A DNA stretch of 10,538 bases from CAYJAB01 sp964368305 (GCA_964368305.1 CAYJAB010000026.1:1-10538); one strand, 5' to 3'. Counted from the stretch's first letter, positions 1-6,881 are shown. Notes: a model not told the origin generated them from the sequence alone. Translations and numbers: made by a program.

Positions 1-193
1 CCATTCTTTGTGAAAAGTTCCCATTCCCACACGCTATATCAAGTACAAAATCATTCTCGTTTACCTTAAGCAATTTTTCTACATTTGGTCTGACAATATC
101 ACAGTGAAAATAATTAGACTCATCCCCCATTTGCTCATCCCAAAATACCGCGTTTTTCTCCCACGCTTCTAACCCATTATCTTTAACATCCAT
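1..193 (-). CDS. Class I SAM-dependent methyltransferase, N-terminal part (cut by window edge)
   Basis: Reading leftwards from an ATG at 193-191, an open frame of 64 codons runs off the window edge with no stop. Residues 49-60 read FVLDIACGNGNF, the glycine-rich motif I that binds S-adenosylmethionine in class I Rossmann methyltransferases. The preceding stretch (NAVFWDEQMG, residues 14-23, then a RPNVEKLL segment at 35-42) resembles the N-terminal helices of small Firmicutes methyltransferases of about 240 residues. The substrate cannot be told. An AGAGAGG Shine-Dalgarno lies about 11 nt upstream. The gene lies 124 nt after the YitT-family gene and may have its own promoter. Codon use differs from its neighbours: all four visible Gly codons are GGG and all three Ala codons are GCG, which hints at a different origin. 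Confidence 0.85.
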   Translation of the reverse strand, partial: MDVKDNGLEAWEKNAVFWDEQMGDESNYFHCDIVRPNVEKLLKVNENDFVLDIACGNGNFSQRM

Positions 194-245
194 TATATAA
201 TTTTCCTCTCTATTATATAAAATTTATTGATTTACTTTAATTTCA

Positions 246-254
246 CTTATACCA
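246..254 (-). promoter_or_regulatory. Possible extended -10 promoter for the methyltransferase gene
   Basis: On the minus strand the sequence reads TGGTATAAG, an extended -10 element (TGN plus a 5/6 match to TATAAT). It would start transcription near 239 and leave a leader of about 46 nt. No good -35 hexamer is visible, as is common with extended -10 promoters. The same TGG-TATAA pattern precedes secA. Confidence 0.35.
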
Positions 255-317
255 TAGCCTTTTTACAATAAATGTATCTAAAATAATATTTCAAGCTTAT
301 TCTTCTTTAGCTACTTT

Positions 318-1160
318 TTAAACTCTATGCTCTAAACTAAATCCTTCTCCTCTAACTTGAGTCGCATCTTGTACAATAATGAATGCTTTTGGATCTATTT
401 CATTTACTAGGATAGATAGTTTTGGATATTGTTCTACTTTTATTACAATTAATAAAACATCCTTATCTTGATTTGTATATCCACCATATCCTTTTAAAAC
501 TGTACTTCCACGATCTAAATCCACATGAATCATTTGTTTAATCTCTTCTAAATGATCTGAAATAATTAAAATTGACTTCGCACTTTCCCCAAATACCAAT
601 ACACGGTTAATAGCGAATGAGCACGTATAAACACTTAAGAATCCTATTAATACCGCTTCAAATCCCATGGTAACCATTCCAAGTATTACAGTAATCATGT
701 CTACAATTAATACTAAAGTATGCACTTGAATTCCTGTATATTTATGAAGAATAAGAGGTGGAATATCCATTCCCCCTGTACTTGATCCTGTTCTAAATAC
801 AATCCCTATTCCAATTCCACTAATAATTCCACCATATACACTCGCAAGCATTGGATCTATATCCACTACAATATTAAACATATCAATAATATTTAACGCA
901 ATTGGATATACAACTGAACTAATTACCGTTTTTAATGCGAATCCTTTTCCTAAAAAAACCACCCCAAGTAAAAAAAGTGACACAATTAAAAAATTGATAA
1001 TCATCATTGGATCTATATTTAATACATATTGAAGTGAAATCGCAACCCCTGCAACTCCTCCAGATAAAATATCAAACGGAATATAAAAAACAGATACTGA
1101 AAAAGCCAGTATTACACTTCCTACTATTACGAGTGTTATATCTTTTATCATTTTAGTCAT
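318..1160 (-). CDS. YitT family membrane protein (YitT/DUF2179)
   Basis: The 280-residue protein has the two-part layout of the YitT family. Hydrophobic segments, roughly at 8-27, 33-48, 52-71, 77-96, 105-122 and 147-187, form the membrane part. It carries the family's glycine motifs GGVAG (34-38) and GSSTGGMDI (125-133). A soluble C-terminal DUF2179 domain (about 217-275) includes DRGSTVLKGYGGYT, a DPKAFI segment and a final GEGF. Family members are multi-pass inner-membrane proteins whose transport or signalling role is largely unproven, so I assign no substrate. The start at 1160 is supported by GTGAGGG about 7 nt upstream. It lies 39 nt after the dipeptidase gene with no terminator, so it is probably the last or next-to-last gene of the secA transcript. 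B. subtilis also has a YitT-family gene (yvjA) near secA-prfB. Confidence 0.92.
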   Translation of the reverse strand: MTKMIKDITLVIVGSVILAFSVSVFYIPFDILSGGVAGVAISLQYVLNIDPMMIINFLIVSLFLLGVVFLGKGFALKTVISSVVYPIALNIIDMFNIVVDIDPMLASVYGGIISGIGIGIVFRTGSSTGGMDIPPLILHKYTGIQVHTLVLIVDMITVILGMVTMGFEAVLIGFLSVYTCSFAINRVLVFGESAKSILIISDHLEEIKQMIHVDLDRGSTVLKGYGGYTNQDKDVLLIVIKVEQYPKLSILVNEIDPKAFIIVQDATQVRGEGFSLEHRV

Positions 1161-1199
1161 ATGTATCCCTCACTTCTTAATATCAACTTTCTTATTATA

Positions 1200-2102
1200 T
1201 CATTTTATACCAAATATACGCTCTGCATTTTTATATGCGATTTGCTTAATTTGATCTTCATTAAAATATTTTCTTAATCCCTGTATCATTCTTTGTGCAC
1301 AACAAGCACTTTCTAACTCTTTTACCATCATTGATTTTACACTTCCTTGATATTCAAAATCCATAAAATCAAATCCTAAACAAACATGATTGATCCCGAC
1401 TAAGTTTGCGATATAAACCGCATGTTTCGCCAATGTATCTACTGTTTGAAGTTTTTCTTGATCACTTACAAACAACTTGCATGCATTTAATCCAATCACA
1501 CCATTCTTACTTGCAATCGCACACAATTGTTTATCAGATAAATTTCTTTCAACATCACAAAGTGCTCTTGCGTTACTGTGAGACGCCATTATTTTACCAC
1601 CATACACTTCTAGGCAATCCCAAAATGTTTTCTCATTCGCATGAGAGATGTCTAATACAATGCCTAATTGTTCCATCTTTTTTAAAACTGTATATCCAAG
1701 CTTTGTAACACCACGGGATGTACTTCCCATTTTTCCTGTAGCCAATGCATTTTCATCATTCCAACAAAGCGAAATCATCCTTACTCCTTGATCATATAAC
1801 CATTGTACTTTTTCATTCACATCTTCATACACAGGACACATCCCTTCAATACTCATAATAATTTCCATATTATGTTTTTGAATAAATGCCTTATTTTTTT
1901 CAATTTGATTTTTTAAAAATAGAACCATCTCTTGCATGAGTGAATACTCTTCATTTCCTGTAAAAAAACATGCGCAACAAACACAATACACTTCTGCCTT
2001 TACTAACTTATTTAAAACAGCTAAAAAATGATCCTCATTTTTTAAAAGATGTTGATTATAAATATCATATCCAATATCCGCATGTAAATCAAAAATCTTC
2101 AT
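1200..2102 (-). CDS. Membrane dipeptidase family enzyme (peptidase M19, renal dipeptidase-like)
   Basis: The 300-residue protein has the metal-ligand pattern of the M19 zinc dipeptidases (TIM-barrel amidohydrolase fold): HAD at 7-9, Glu86 in SIEG, His154 in DISHANE, His175 in SHSNARA, and Asp245 in GFDF. It would hydrolyse dipeptides, possibly including D-residues, to free amino acids. No signal peptide is visible, so it is probably cytoplasmic despite the family name. An AGGAGG sits 4 nt before the ATG, a short but workable spacing. It lies 38 nt after the prfB stop with an AT-rich hairpin between them. The protein is unusually cysteine-rich, with four Cys among residues 40-45. It ends in TGA, which shows UGA is a stop here and matches the presence of RF2 just upstream. 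Family assignment is firm; the substrate is inferred. Confidence 0.93.
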   Translation of the reverse strand: MKIFDLHADIGYDIYNQHLLKNEDHFLAVLNKLVKAEVYCVCCACFFTGNEEYSLMQEMVLFLKNQIEKNKAFIQKHNMEIIMSIEGMCPVYEDVNEKVQWLYDQGVRMISLCWNDENALATGKMGSTSRGVTKLGYTVLKKMEQLGIVLDISHANEKTFWDCLEVYGGKIMASHSNARALCDVERNLSDKQLCAIASKNGVIGLNACKLFVSDQEKLQTVDTLAKHAVYIANLVGINHVCLGFDFMDFEYQGSVKSMMVKELESACCAQRMIQGLRKYFNEDQIKQIAYKNAERIFGIK

Positions 2103-2117
2103 ACATCCTCCTATATA

Positions 2118-2147
2118 AAAATAAAATAGATTGCTCTATTTTATTTT
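2118..2147 (-). terminator. AT-only hairpin with GCAA loop across the prfB stop codon (weak terminator or attenuator)
   Basis: Two perfectly complementary 13-base arms (2118-2130 and 2135-2147) enclose a 4-base loop. On the transcribed strand the first arm is AAAATAAAATAGA, the loop GCAA (a GNRA tetraloop) and the second arm TCTATTTTATTTT. The first arm contains the prfB stop codon (2143-2141), and the U-rich second arm ends 5 nt before the AGGAGG of the dipeptidase gene. It could act as a leaky terminator, an mRNA-end stabiliser or a translation-coupling element. The stem has only two G-C pairs, so strength is uncertain. Confidence 0.5.
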
Positions 2148-3242
2148 ACTAAACTTTTTAAATAAGCATAGATAAATCCATCAATCTCTCCATCCATTAC
2201 CTTAGAAACATTGCCTTCTTCAAAACTTGTACGATTGTCTTTAACTAAAGTATATGGACAAAATACATAGGATCTAATTTGAGAACCCCATTCAATCAGT
2301 TTTTGTTCCCCTTTGATTTCGTTTAATTTAGCTTCTTGTTCCTCAATTTTCTTTTGATACAATTTTGCCTTTAACATCGTCATACAGTTTTCCCTATTCA
2401 TATGTTGAGAACGCTCTGTTTGACAACTAACTACAATCCCAGATGGTTTATGCGTAATACGAACTGCACTGTCTGTCTTATTTACAGATTGTCCACCCGC
2501 ACCACTTGATCTAAATGTTTCCATTTCTAAATCACTTTCTAATAATTCAATTTCAATTTCATTATTGAATTGTGGCATTATATCTACAGATGCAAACGAT
2601 GTATGACGTCTGCCTGATGAATCAAATGGAGAAATACGCACTAAACGATGGACACCTTTTTCACTTTTTAAGTATCCATATGCCATATCCCCTTCAATTA
2701 AAACTGAAACAGATTTTATACCAGCTTCATCTCCACTTTGGTAATCTAGTGTCGATACTTTATATCCGTGTTTTTCACCCCATCTTGTATACATACGATA
2801 TAGCATTTCTGCCCAATCCTGACTCTCTGTACCACCTGCACCTGGATGCAGTTCTACAATCGCATTGTTTTTATCATATGGGTGATTTAAAAGTACTCTA
2901 ATTTCAAATTCTTCAAACTGCTTTTCTAACTCCACAACTTCAAGATAAGAAAGTTCATTTAATTCTTCATCAAAATCTTCCTTCAACATTTCTAACGTTT
3001 CCAAAATCCCTGTTAAAGAAGTCACCAACGCTTGATACGTTTCAATTGTTTTTCTTTGACTATTTAATTCAGCAATTACTTTTTGTGAGGCATTTCGATC
3101 ATCCCAAAATCCATCTAAAGACATCATTGCCTCAAGCTCATTTACCTTTTCTTGACGTTTTTCTAAGTCAAAGAGAAGAGCCGAGCTGTTCTAATTTCTC
3201 GGCAATTGCAGTCACATTTTGTTTTTGTTTATAAAGTTCCAT
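2141..3242 (-). CDS. prfB: Peptide chain release factor 2, expressed through a programmed +1 frameshift
   Basis: RF2 recognises UAA and UGA stop codons on the ribosome and triggers peptide release. The zero frame starts at ATG 3242-3240 and reads MELYKQKQ...LGSSL for 24 codons to an in-frame UGA at 3170-3168. A +1 shift at CUU-UGA-C joins it to DLEKRQEKVNELEA and then the main body, giving 366 residues, the usual RF2 length. The tripeptide SPF falls at 204-206 and GGQ, which promotes hydrolysis, at 249-251; the spacing matches E. coli RF2 and the SPF distinguishes it from RF1. The start codon comes one base after the secA stop. Its AGGAG lies in the last secA codons, so the two genes are probably translationally coupled. 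Annotating from the Met at 3127 would drop the first 38 residues. Confidence 0.97.
3168..3173 (-). promoter_or_regulatory. prfB: RF2 autoregulatory +1 frameshift site (CUU UGA C)
   Basis: Codon 24 (CUU, 3173-3171) is followed by in-frame UGA (3170-3168) and then C, the classic RF2 slip site with a poor termination context. When RF2 is scarce, ribosomes pause at UGA, slip one base forward and make full-length RF2. The AGGGGG-type internal Shine-Dalgarno that normally lies just upstream is not recognisable: the bases before CUU read CTCGGCTCTTCT. Confidence 0.93.
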
Positions 3243-3243
3243 C

Positions 3244-5586
3244 TTACGCTCCTGTTTTTATTGGAACATTGATACAAATATTCACGACTTCATCAGAGAT
3301 ACGCGCTAACATATCCTCAAACATTGCATATCCTTCTTCAATATATGATTGTAAAGGATTAGACTGCGCATATGAACGCAAATGAATTCCATCTCTTAAT
3401 TTACTCATTGTATCAATATGGTTTACCCACGCACGATCTACAACACGAAGTGCTATTACTTTTTCAAATTTTAACACTTGAATCATATAATCATGGTATT
3501 TTGTTTCATAATAAGTCCACATTAATTCTGTACATTTTTCTAATAATGCATCATACGATAAAGTACTTAACTGCTCTTTATCAAATACAGAAGCATCTAC
3601 TCCAATTGTAGTGAACGCATCAATAATTTCATCTACATTACTTACAGGTGTTTTACCTGTAAAGTCTGTACGTGCATTCACTGTTTTTATAGCTACATTT
3701 TTAAACATCTCTTGAATAATTCCATGTACATCTTCATTATCCAAAATCATATTTCTTTGTTCATACATAATTTCACGTTGTTGACGAAGTACATCATCAT
3801 ATTCTAACAATGTTTTACGCACATCAAAGTTTACACCCTCAACGCGTTTTTGCGCACTTCCAATTGAGTTTGTAATAACTTTTGATTCAATTGGCACATC
3901 CCCAAGTTGTTGGAAAAGACCTGCCATTCTTTCACTTCCAAAGCGAATCATTAGATCATCTTGTACCGATACATAGAAACGTGACATACCAGGATCTCCT
4001 TGACGACCTGCACGACCACGCAACTGATTGTCAATACGACGTGACTCATGACGTTCACTTCCAAGCACCGCTAAACCACCTAATTCTCTTACTTCATCTG
4101 TAATCTTAATATCTGTTCCACGACCTGCCATATTTGTCGCAATTGTTACTGAACCTTTACGTCCAGCTTTTGCAATAATATCTGCTTCACGAGAGTGATT
4201 TTTCGCATTTAAAACTTCGTGTCTAATACGATGTTTTGTTAATAGTTTTGATAAGAACTCACTTGTTTCAACTGCAATTGTACCTACAAGCACAGGTTGA
4301 CCTTTTTCATGTCGTTCTTTAATTTCTTCAATCAACGCTTCAAATTTCGCTCTTTTTGTACCATATACTGCATCTGGGAAATCTTCTCTTGCGATTGGTC
4401 TATTTGTTGGCATTGCAATAACACGCATATTATAAATAGATAAGAACTCTTCTTCCTCTGTTTTTGCAGTCCCTGTCATACCACATAACTTTTTATAAAG
4501 TCTAAAGAAGTTTTGATATGTAATTGTAGCTAATGTAGATGTTTCTTCTTTAATTGTTACACCTTCTTTTGCTTCGATTGCTTGATGTAATCCATCTGAA
4601 TAAGCTCTACCTTCCATTAAACGACCTGTAAATTGGTCTACTATTACAATTGTATTCTCTTGAACTACATATTCCACATCATTTGCCATAATATAATTTG
4701 CTTTAAGCGCCATATTAATATGATGCACTAAATTTGTATTCTCTAAATCATATAAGTTTTTTAAGCGAAACCCTTCTTCTGCTTTAGAAACACCATTTTC
4801 AGTTAAATGCACTGATTTTGCTTTTACATCCACTTCAAAATCTTCATCCACTTTTAGTGACTTCACAAAACGATCTGCTTGAATATATAAATTCGCTGTC
4901 TTTTTTTGTCCCCCAGAAATAATAAGTGGTGTACGAGATTCATCAACTAAAATACTATCAACCTCATCCACAAGTGCACAATTTAAAGGACGTAAAACAC
5001 GATCTTTAACTTCAGTCACCATATTATCTCTTAAATAGTCAAATCCGACTTCTGAATTTGTTGTATATGTAATATCACACTCATATGCTTTGCGTTTGCT
5101 TGCAGGAGATAAACTTCTTAAATTTAATCCTACCGTCAATCCTAAAAATTCATGAATTTGTCCCATCCATGTTGCATCACGTTCTGCTAAGTATTCATTT
5201 ACGGTAATAACATGCACCCCTTTTTGGTCTAGCGCATTTAAATATACTGGTAAAACAGAAGTTAAAGTTTTCCCTTCTCCTGTTTTCATTTCTGCAATAT
5301 CTCCATTATGTAAAACAATTCCACCCATAATTTGAACTAAATATGGATATTCTCCAATTACCCTTTTCGCAGCTTCTCTTACAACCGCAAATGCTTCTGG
5401 TAATAAATCATCCAATGTACTCCCTTGTGCAATTCTTTCTCTAAATTCTACTGTTTTATTTTTAAGTTGGTCATCTGTAAGTGCAGCCATTTCATCTGCA
5501 TACGCTTCCACCTGTTTTGCCTTATTTTCTACTTCTTTAATTCTCTTTTTATCAAAGTTGAATAAATTACCGAATAAATTTGCCAT
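3244..5586 (-). CDS. secA: Preprotein translocase ATPase SecA
   Basis: SecA drives secretory proteins through the SecYEG membrane channel using ATP. The 780 residues cover the whole motor: Walker A MKTGEGKT (100-107), DEVD (207-210) followed by SILVDESRTPLIISG, then the preprotein cross-linking region (about 225-345). GRLMEGR lies at 321-327, TITYQNFFRLY at 354-364, NMAGRGTDIK at 485-494 and QLRGRAGRQGD at 521-531, followed by the helical scaffold and wing domains. It ends in NVPIKTGA with no C-terminal zinc-binding tail (CxCxSGKKYKxCC type), so it is a short form. The start is supported by GGAGGGG 8 nt upstream. It has its own promoter just after the csp terminator and is the first gene of the secA-prfB-dipeptidase-YitT unit. 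Confidence 0.99.
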   Translation of the reverse strand: MANLFGNLFNFDKKRIKEVENKAKQVEAYADEMAALTDDQLKNKTVEFRERIAQGSTLDDLLPEAFAVVREAAKRVIGEYPYLVQIMGGIVLHNGDIAEMKTGEGKTLTSVLPVYLNALDQKGVHVITVNEYLAERDATWMGQIHEFLGLTVGLNLRSLSPASKRKAYECDITYTTNSEVGFDYLRDNMVTEVKDRVLRPLNCALVDEVDSILVDESRTPLIISGGQKKTANLYIQADRFVKSLKVDEDFEVDVKAKSVHLTENGVSKAEEGFRLKNLYDLENTNLVHHINMALKANYIMANDVEYVVQENTIVIVDQFTGRLMEGRAYSDGLHQAIEAKEGVTIKEETSTLATITYQNFFRLYKKLCGMTGTAKTEEEEFLSIYNMRVIAMPTNRPIAREDFPDAVYGTKRAKFEALIEEIKERHEKGQPVLVGTIAVETSEFLSKLLTKHRIRHEVLNAKNHSREADIIAKAGRKGSVTIATNMAGRGTDIKITDEVRELGGLAVLGSERHESRRIDNQLRGRAGRQGDPGMSRFYVSVQDDLMIRFGSERMAGLFQQLGDVPIESKVITNSIGSAQKRVEGVNFDVRKTLLEYDDVLRQQREIMYEQRNMILDNEDVHGIIQEMFKNVAIKTVNARTDFTGKTPVSNVDEIIDAFTTIGVDASVFDKEQLSTLSYDALLEKCTELMWTYYETKYHDYMIQVLKFEKVIALRVVDRAWVNHIDTMSKLRDGIHLRSYAQSNPLQSYIEEGYAMFEDMLARISDEVVNICINVPIKTGA

Positions 5587-5619
5587 ATTATCGACCCCTC
5601 CATTAAATTAACAATCTTT

Positions 5620-5628
5620 ATTATACCA
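5620..5628 (-). promoter_or_regulatory. Extended -10 promoter of secA
   Basis: The minus strand reads TGGTATAAT, a perfect -10 hexamer with the TGN extension. It lies 34 nt before the secA start and downstream of the csp terminator. The predicted transcript start is near 5613, giving a leader of about 27 nt that includes the GGAGGGG. The -35 region is AT-rich and poorly matched. No other promoter is evident before prfB or the genes behind it. Confidence 0.75.
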
Positions 5629-5670
5629 TTAAAGGTACTAAAATATATAGTATTAATGCCTCAAAGATAA

Positions 5671-5696
5671 AGAAAAAAGGTTGTAGTACAACCTTT
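5671..5696 (-). terminator. Rho-independent terminator after the csp genes
   Basis: Complementary arms AAAGGTTGTA and TACAACCTTT (5676-5685 and 5687-5696) form a hairpin on the transcribed strand, followed directly by a T-run (TTTTTTCT). It starts 19 nt after the stop of the cold-shock gene at 5715 and separates it from the secA promoter. Confidence 0.88.
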
Positions 5697-5714
5697 CTGT
5701 CTTGAATTTGTGAA

Positions 5715-5912
5715 TTAAAGCTTTGTAATATTATGAGCTTGTAATCCGCGATCTCCTTCAACTAAATCGAATTCAACTTCAGCGTCTTCTTCGATTGTTT
5801 TGAAGCCTTCCATCACTAATTGTGAATAGTGGAAGAATACATCTCTTTCATCTTCTAATTTGATAAAACCAAATCCTTTTTCTTTGTTAAACTTTTTAAC
5901 TTTTCCTTGCAT
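5715..5912 (-). CDS. Cold-shock domain protein, variant copy (Trp to Lys at residue 7)
   Basis: This 65-residue protein is a single cold-shock domain, a five-strand beta barrel that binds single-stranded RNA and DNA. RNP1 is KGFGFI (12-17) and RNP2 is VFFHYS (25-30). It is 38/65 identical to the neighbouring copy by my alignment. Two positions on the nucleic-acid face differ from the common pattern: residue 7 is Lys where KVKWFN is usual, and RNP2 has Phe where VFVHxS is usual. Binding strength or sequence choice may therefore differ. A GGA-containing site about 10 nt upstream is a modest ribosome binding site. The gene has its own promoter at the end of the upstream csp gene, a leader of about 47 nt and a good terminator after it. 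Confidence 0.96.
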   Translation of the reverse strand: MQGKVKKFNKEKGFGFIKLEDERDVFFHYSQLVMEGFKTIEEDAEVEFDLVEGDRGLQAHNITKL

Positions 5913-5965
5913 CTAATAAATCCTATACCTTTCCCACGTAGATTAATTTGTTACTCTACACTCTC

Positions 5966-5993
5966 ATTATACTCTATTAAAATAAAAAAGCAA
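5966..5993 (-). promoter_or_regulatory. Promoter of the second cold-shock gene
   Basis: On the minus strand TTGCTT (5993-5988) and a perfect TATAAT (5971-5966) are separated by 16 nt. The predicted start is near 5959 and the leader about 47 nt. The -35 lies two bases beyond the stop codon of the upstream csp gene, so the downstream copy can be expressed without the comF transcript. No intrinsic terminator hairpin separates the two csp genes. Confidence 0.65.
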
Positions 5994-5994
5994 A

Positions 5995-6192
5995 TTATAT
6001 CTTTACAACATTTCTAGCCTGCATTCCTTTATCTACTTGCACAACCTCAAAACTAACCATTTGCCCTTCTTCTAAAGTCTTATACCCTTCTTGCATTATA
6101 TGAGAATAATGCACAAATACATCTTTCCCATCTTCCCTACAAATAAATCCAAATCCTTTTTCTGTATTAAACCATTTTACTTTCCCTTGCAT
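5995..6192 (-). CDS. Cold-shock domain protein, canonical copy
   Basis: This 65-residue CspA-type protein has all common nucleic-acid-binding features: KVKWFN (4-9) with the surface Trp, RNP1 KGFGFI (12-17) and RNP2 VFVHYS (25-30). Such proteins bind single-stranded RNA and DNA and act as RNA chaperones in the cold or as general translation helpers. A strong AAGGAG overlaps the stop codon of comFC (TAAGGAG) and lies 8 nt from the ATG. The gene starts 11 nt after comFC, so it is very probably the third gene of the comFA-comFC transcript. I see no promoter of its own, although one inside comFC cannot be ruled out. The following csp copy probably arose by tandem duplication. Confidence 0.97.
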   Translation of the reverse strand: MQGKVKWFNTEKGFGFICREDGKDVFVHYSHIMQEGYKTLEEGQMVSFEVVQVDKGMQARNVVKI

Positions 6193-6203
6193 AATTTTTC
6201 TCC

Positions 6204-6881
6204 TTAAATTTTTTTCATTTTACTTGATACTAAAAGAGGATGAATTGCTACTACAATCGCTTGAATATCTTTCACCTGACTCTTTAATAAGTTTACACAA
6301 CTGTTTAAAGTTTCAGATGTCGTACATACATCATCAATTAATACCACTGTTTTTTCCTTAAAGTCTACTTCTTCATTTAAAGTAATAGACAACGCAACAT
6401 TTTTTCTTTCTTTTAAAGATTTCTCTTTTTGAATAAATTCAGACTTTTTAAAAACAGAAACAATCTCAATTTCACATATTGAAAACATTTTTCTTACATG
6501 ATGAAACCCTCTTTTTTCATACTGACTCTCACTTGATGGAACTTCCACAAAAATACAATTTCGATACTTTTTCTTAATCTTTTTAATATAAGGATATAAA
6601 AACACTTCATATAACGCTTCATCCATCAGTTCCTTATATTGAATTAACAGTTTTGAAAATGCTTCATCATATAAATAAAACGCATGTATTTTTATTCCGT
6701 TTAATAAAATCGTTTTATTAAACACTCTTAAATGATTTCTACATTTCTGACAAAGTGGTTCATATCCAAAAAAATACTGTTTGATACTACTATCATAACT
6801 TTTACTTTTAAAACACACTAAGCATTCATCTGCTCTATCTTTTTCAAACTCATAGATACAACATTTGATTTTTTCAAACAT
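6204..6881 (-). CDS. comFC: ComF family protein (ComFC-like, phosphoribosyltransferase fold)
   Basis: The 225-residue protein has the ComFC layout. An N-terminal four-cysteine zinc site is formed by CLVC (20-23) and CQKC (44-47). The conserved YEKRGFHHV segment lies at 121-129. The phosphoribosyltransferase PRPP loop VVLIDDVCTTSET lies at 179-191. ComFC works with ComFA in taking up transforming DNA in naturally competent Firmicutes; its enzymatic activity, if any, is not established. The ATG at 6881 lies 64 nt inside comFA, and the best ribosome site (AAAGGAG) is about 13 nt upstream, longer than usual. Translation therefore probably depends on coupling to comFA. No other in-frame ATG fits better and still keeps the first cysteines. 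Confidence 0.9.
   Translation of the reverse strand: MFEKIKCCIYEFEKDRADECLVCFKSKSYDSSIKQYFFGYEPLCQKCRNHLRVFNKTILLNGIKIHAFYLYDEAFSKLLIQYKELMDEALYEVFLYPYIKKIKKKYRNCIFVEVPSSESQYEKRGFHHVRKMFSICEIEIVSVFKKSEFIQKEKSLKERKNVALSITLNEEVDFKEKTVVLIDDVCTTSETLNSCVNLLKSQVKDIQAIVVAIHPLLVSSKMKKI

Noticed and set aside
1406..1708. Plus-strand open frame of 100 codons opposite the dipeptidase gene
   Set aside because: It lies wholly antisense to a gene with all M19 motifs, its translation is rich in His, Leu and Tyr as expected for a reversed frame, and no ribosome site or family motif is seen.
2572..2901. Plus-strand open frame of 109 codons opposite prfB
   Set aside because: It is antisense to the RF2 core (SPF and GGQ region) and has no recognisable domain. 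Similar antisense frames occur opposite secA and comFA and are also shadows.
2141..3127. prfB as a pseudogene or truncated gene because of the in-frame UGA
   Set aside because: The UGA sits in the conserved CUU UGA C programmed frameshift site, and the joined product has normal RF2 length and motifs.
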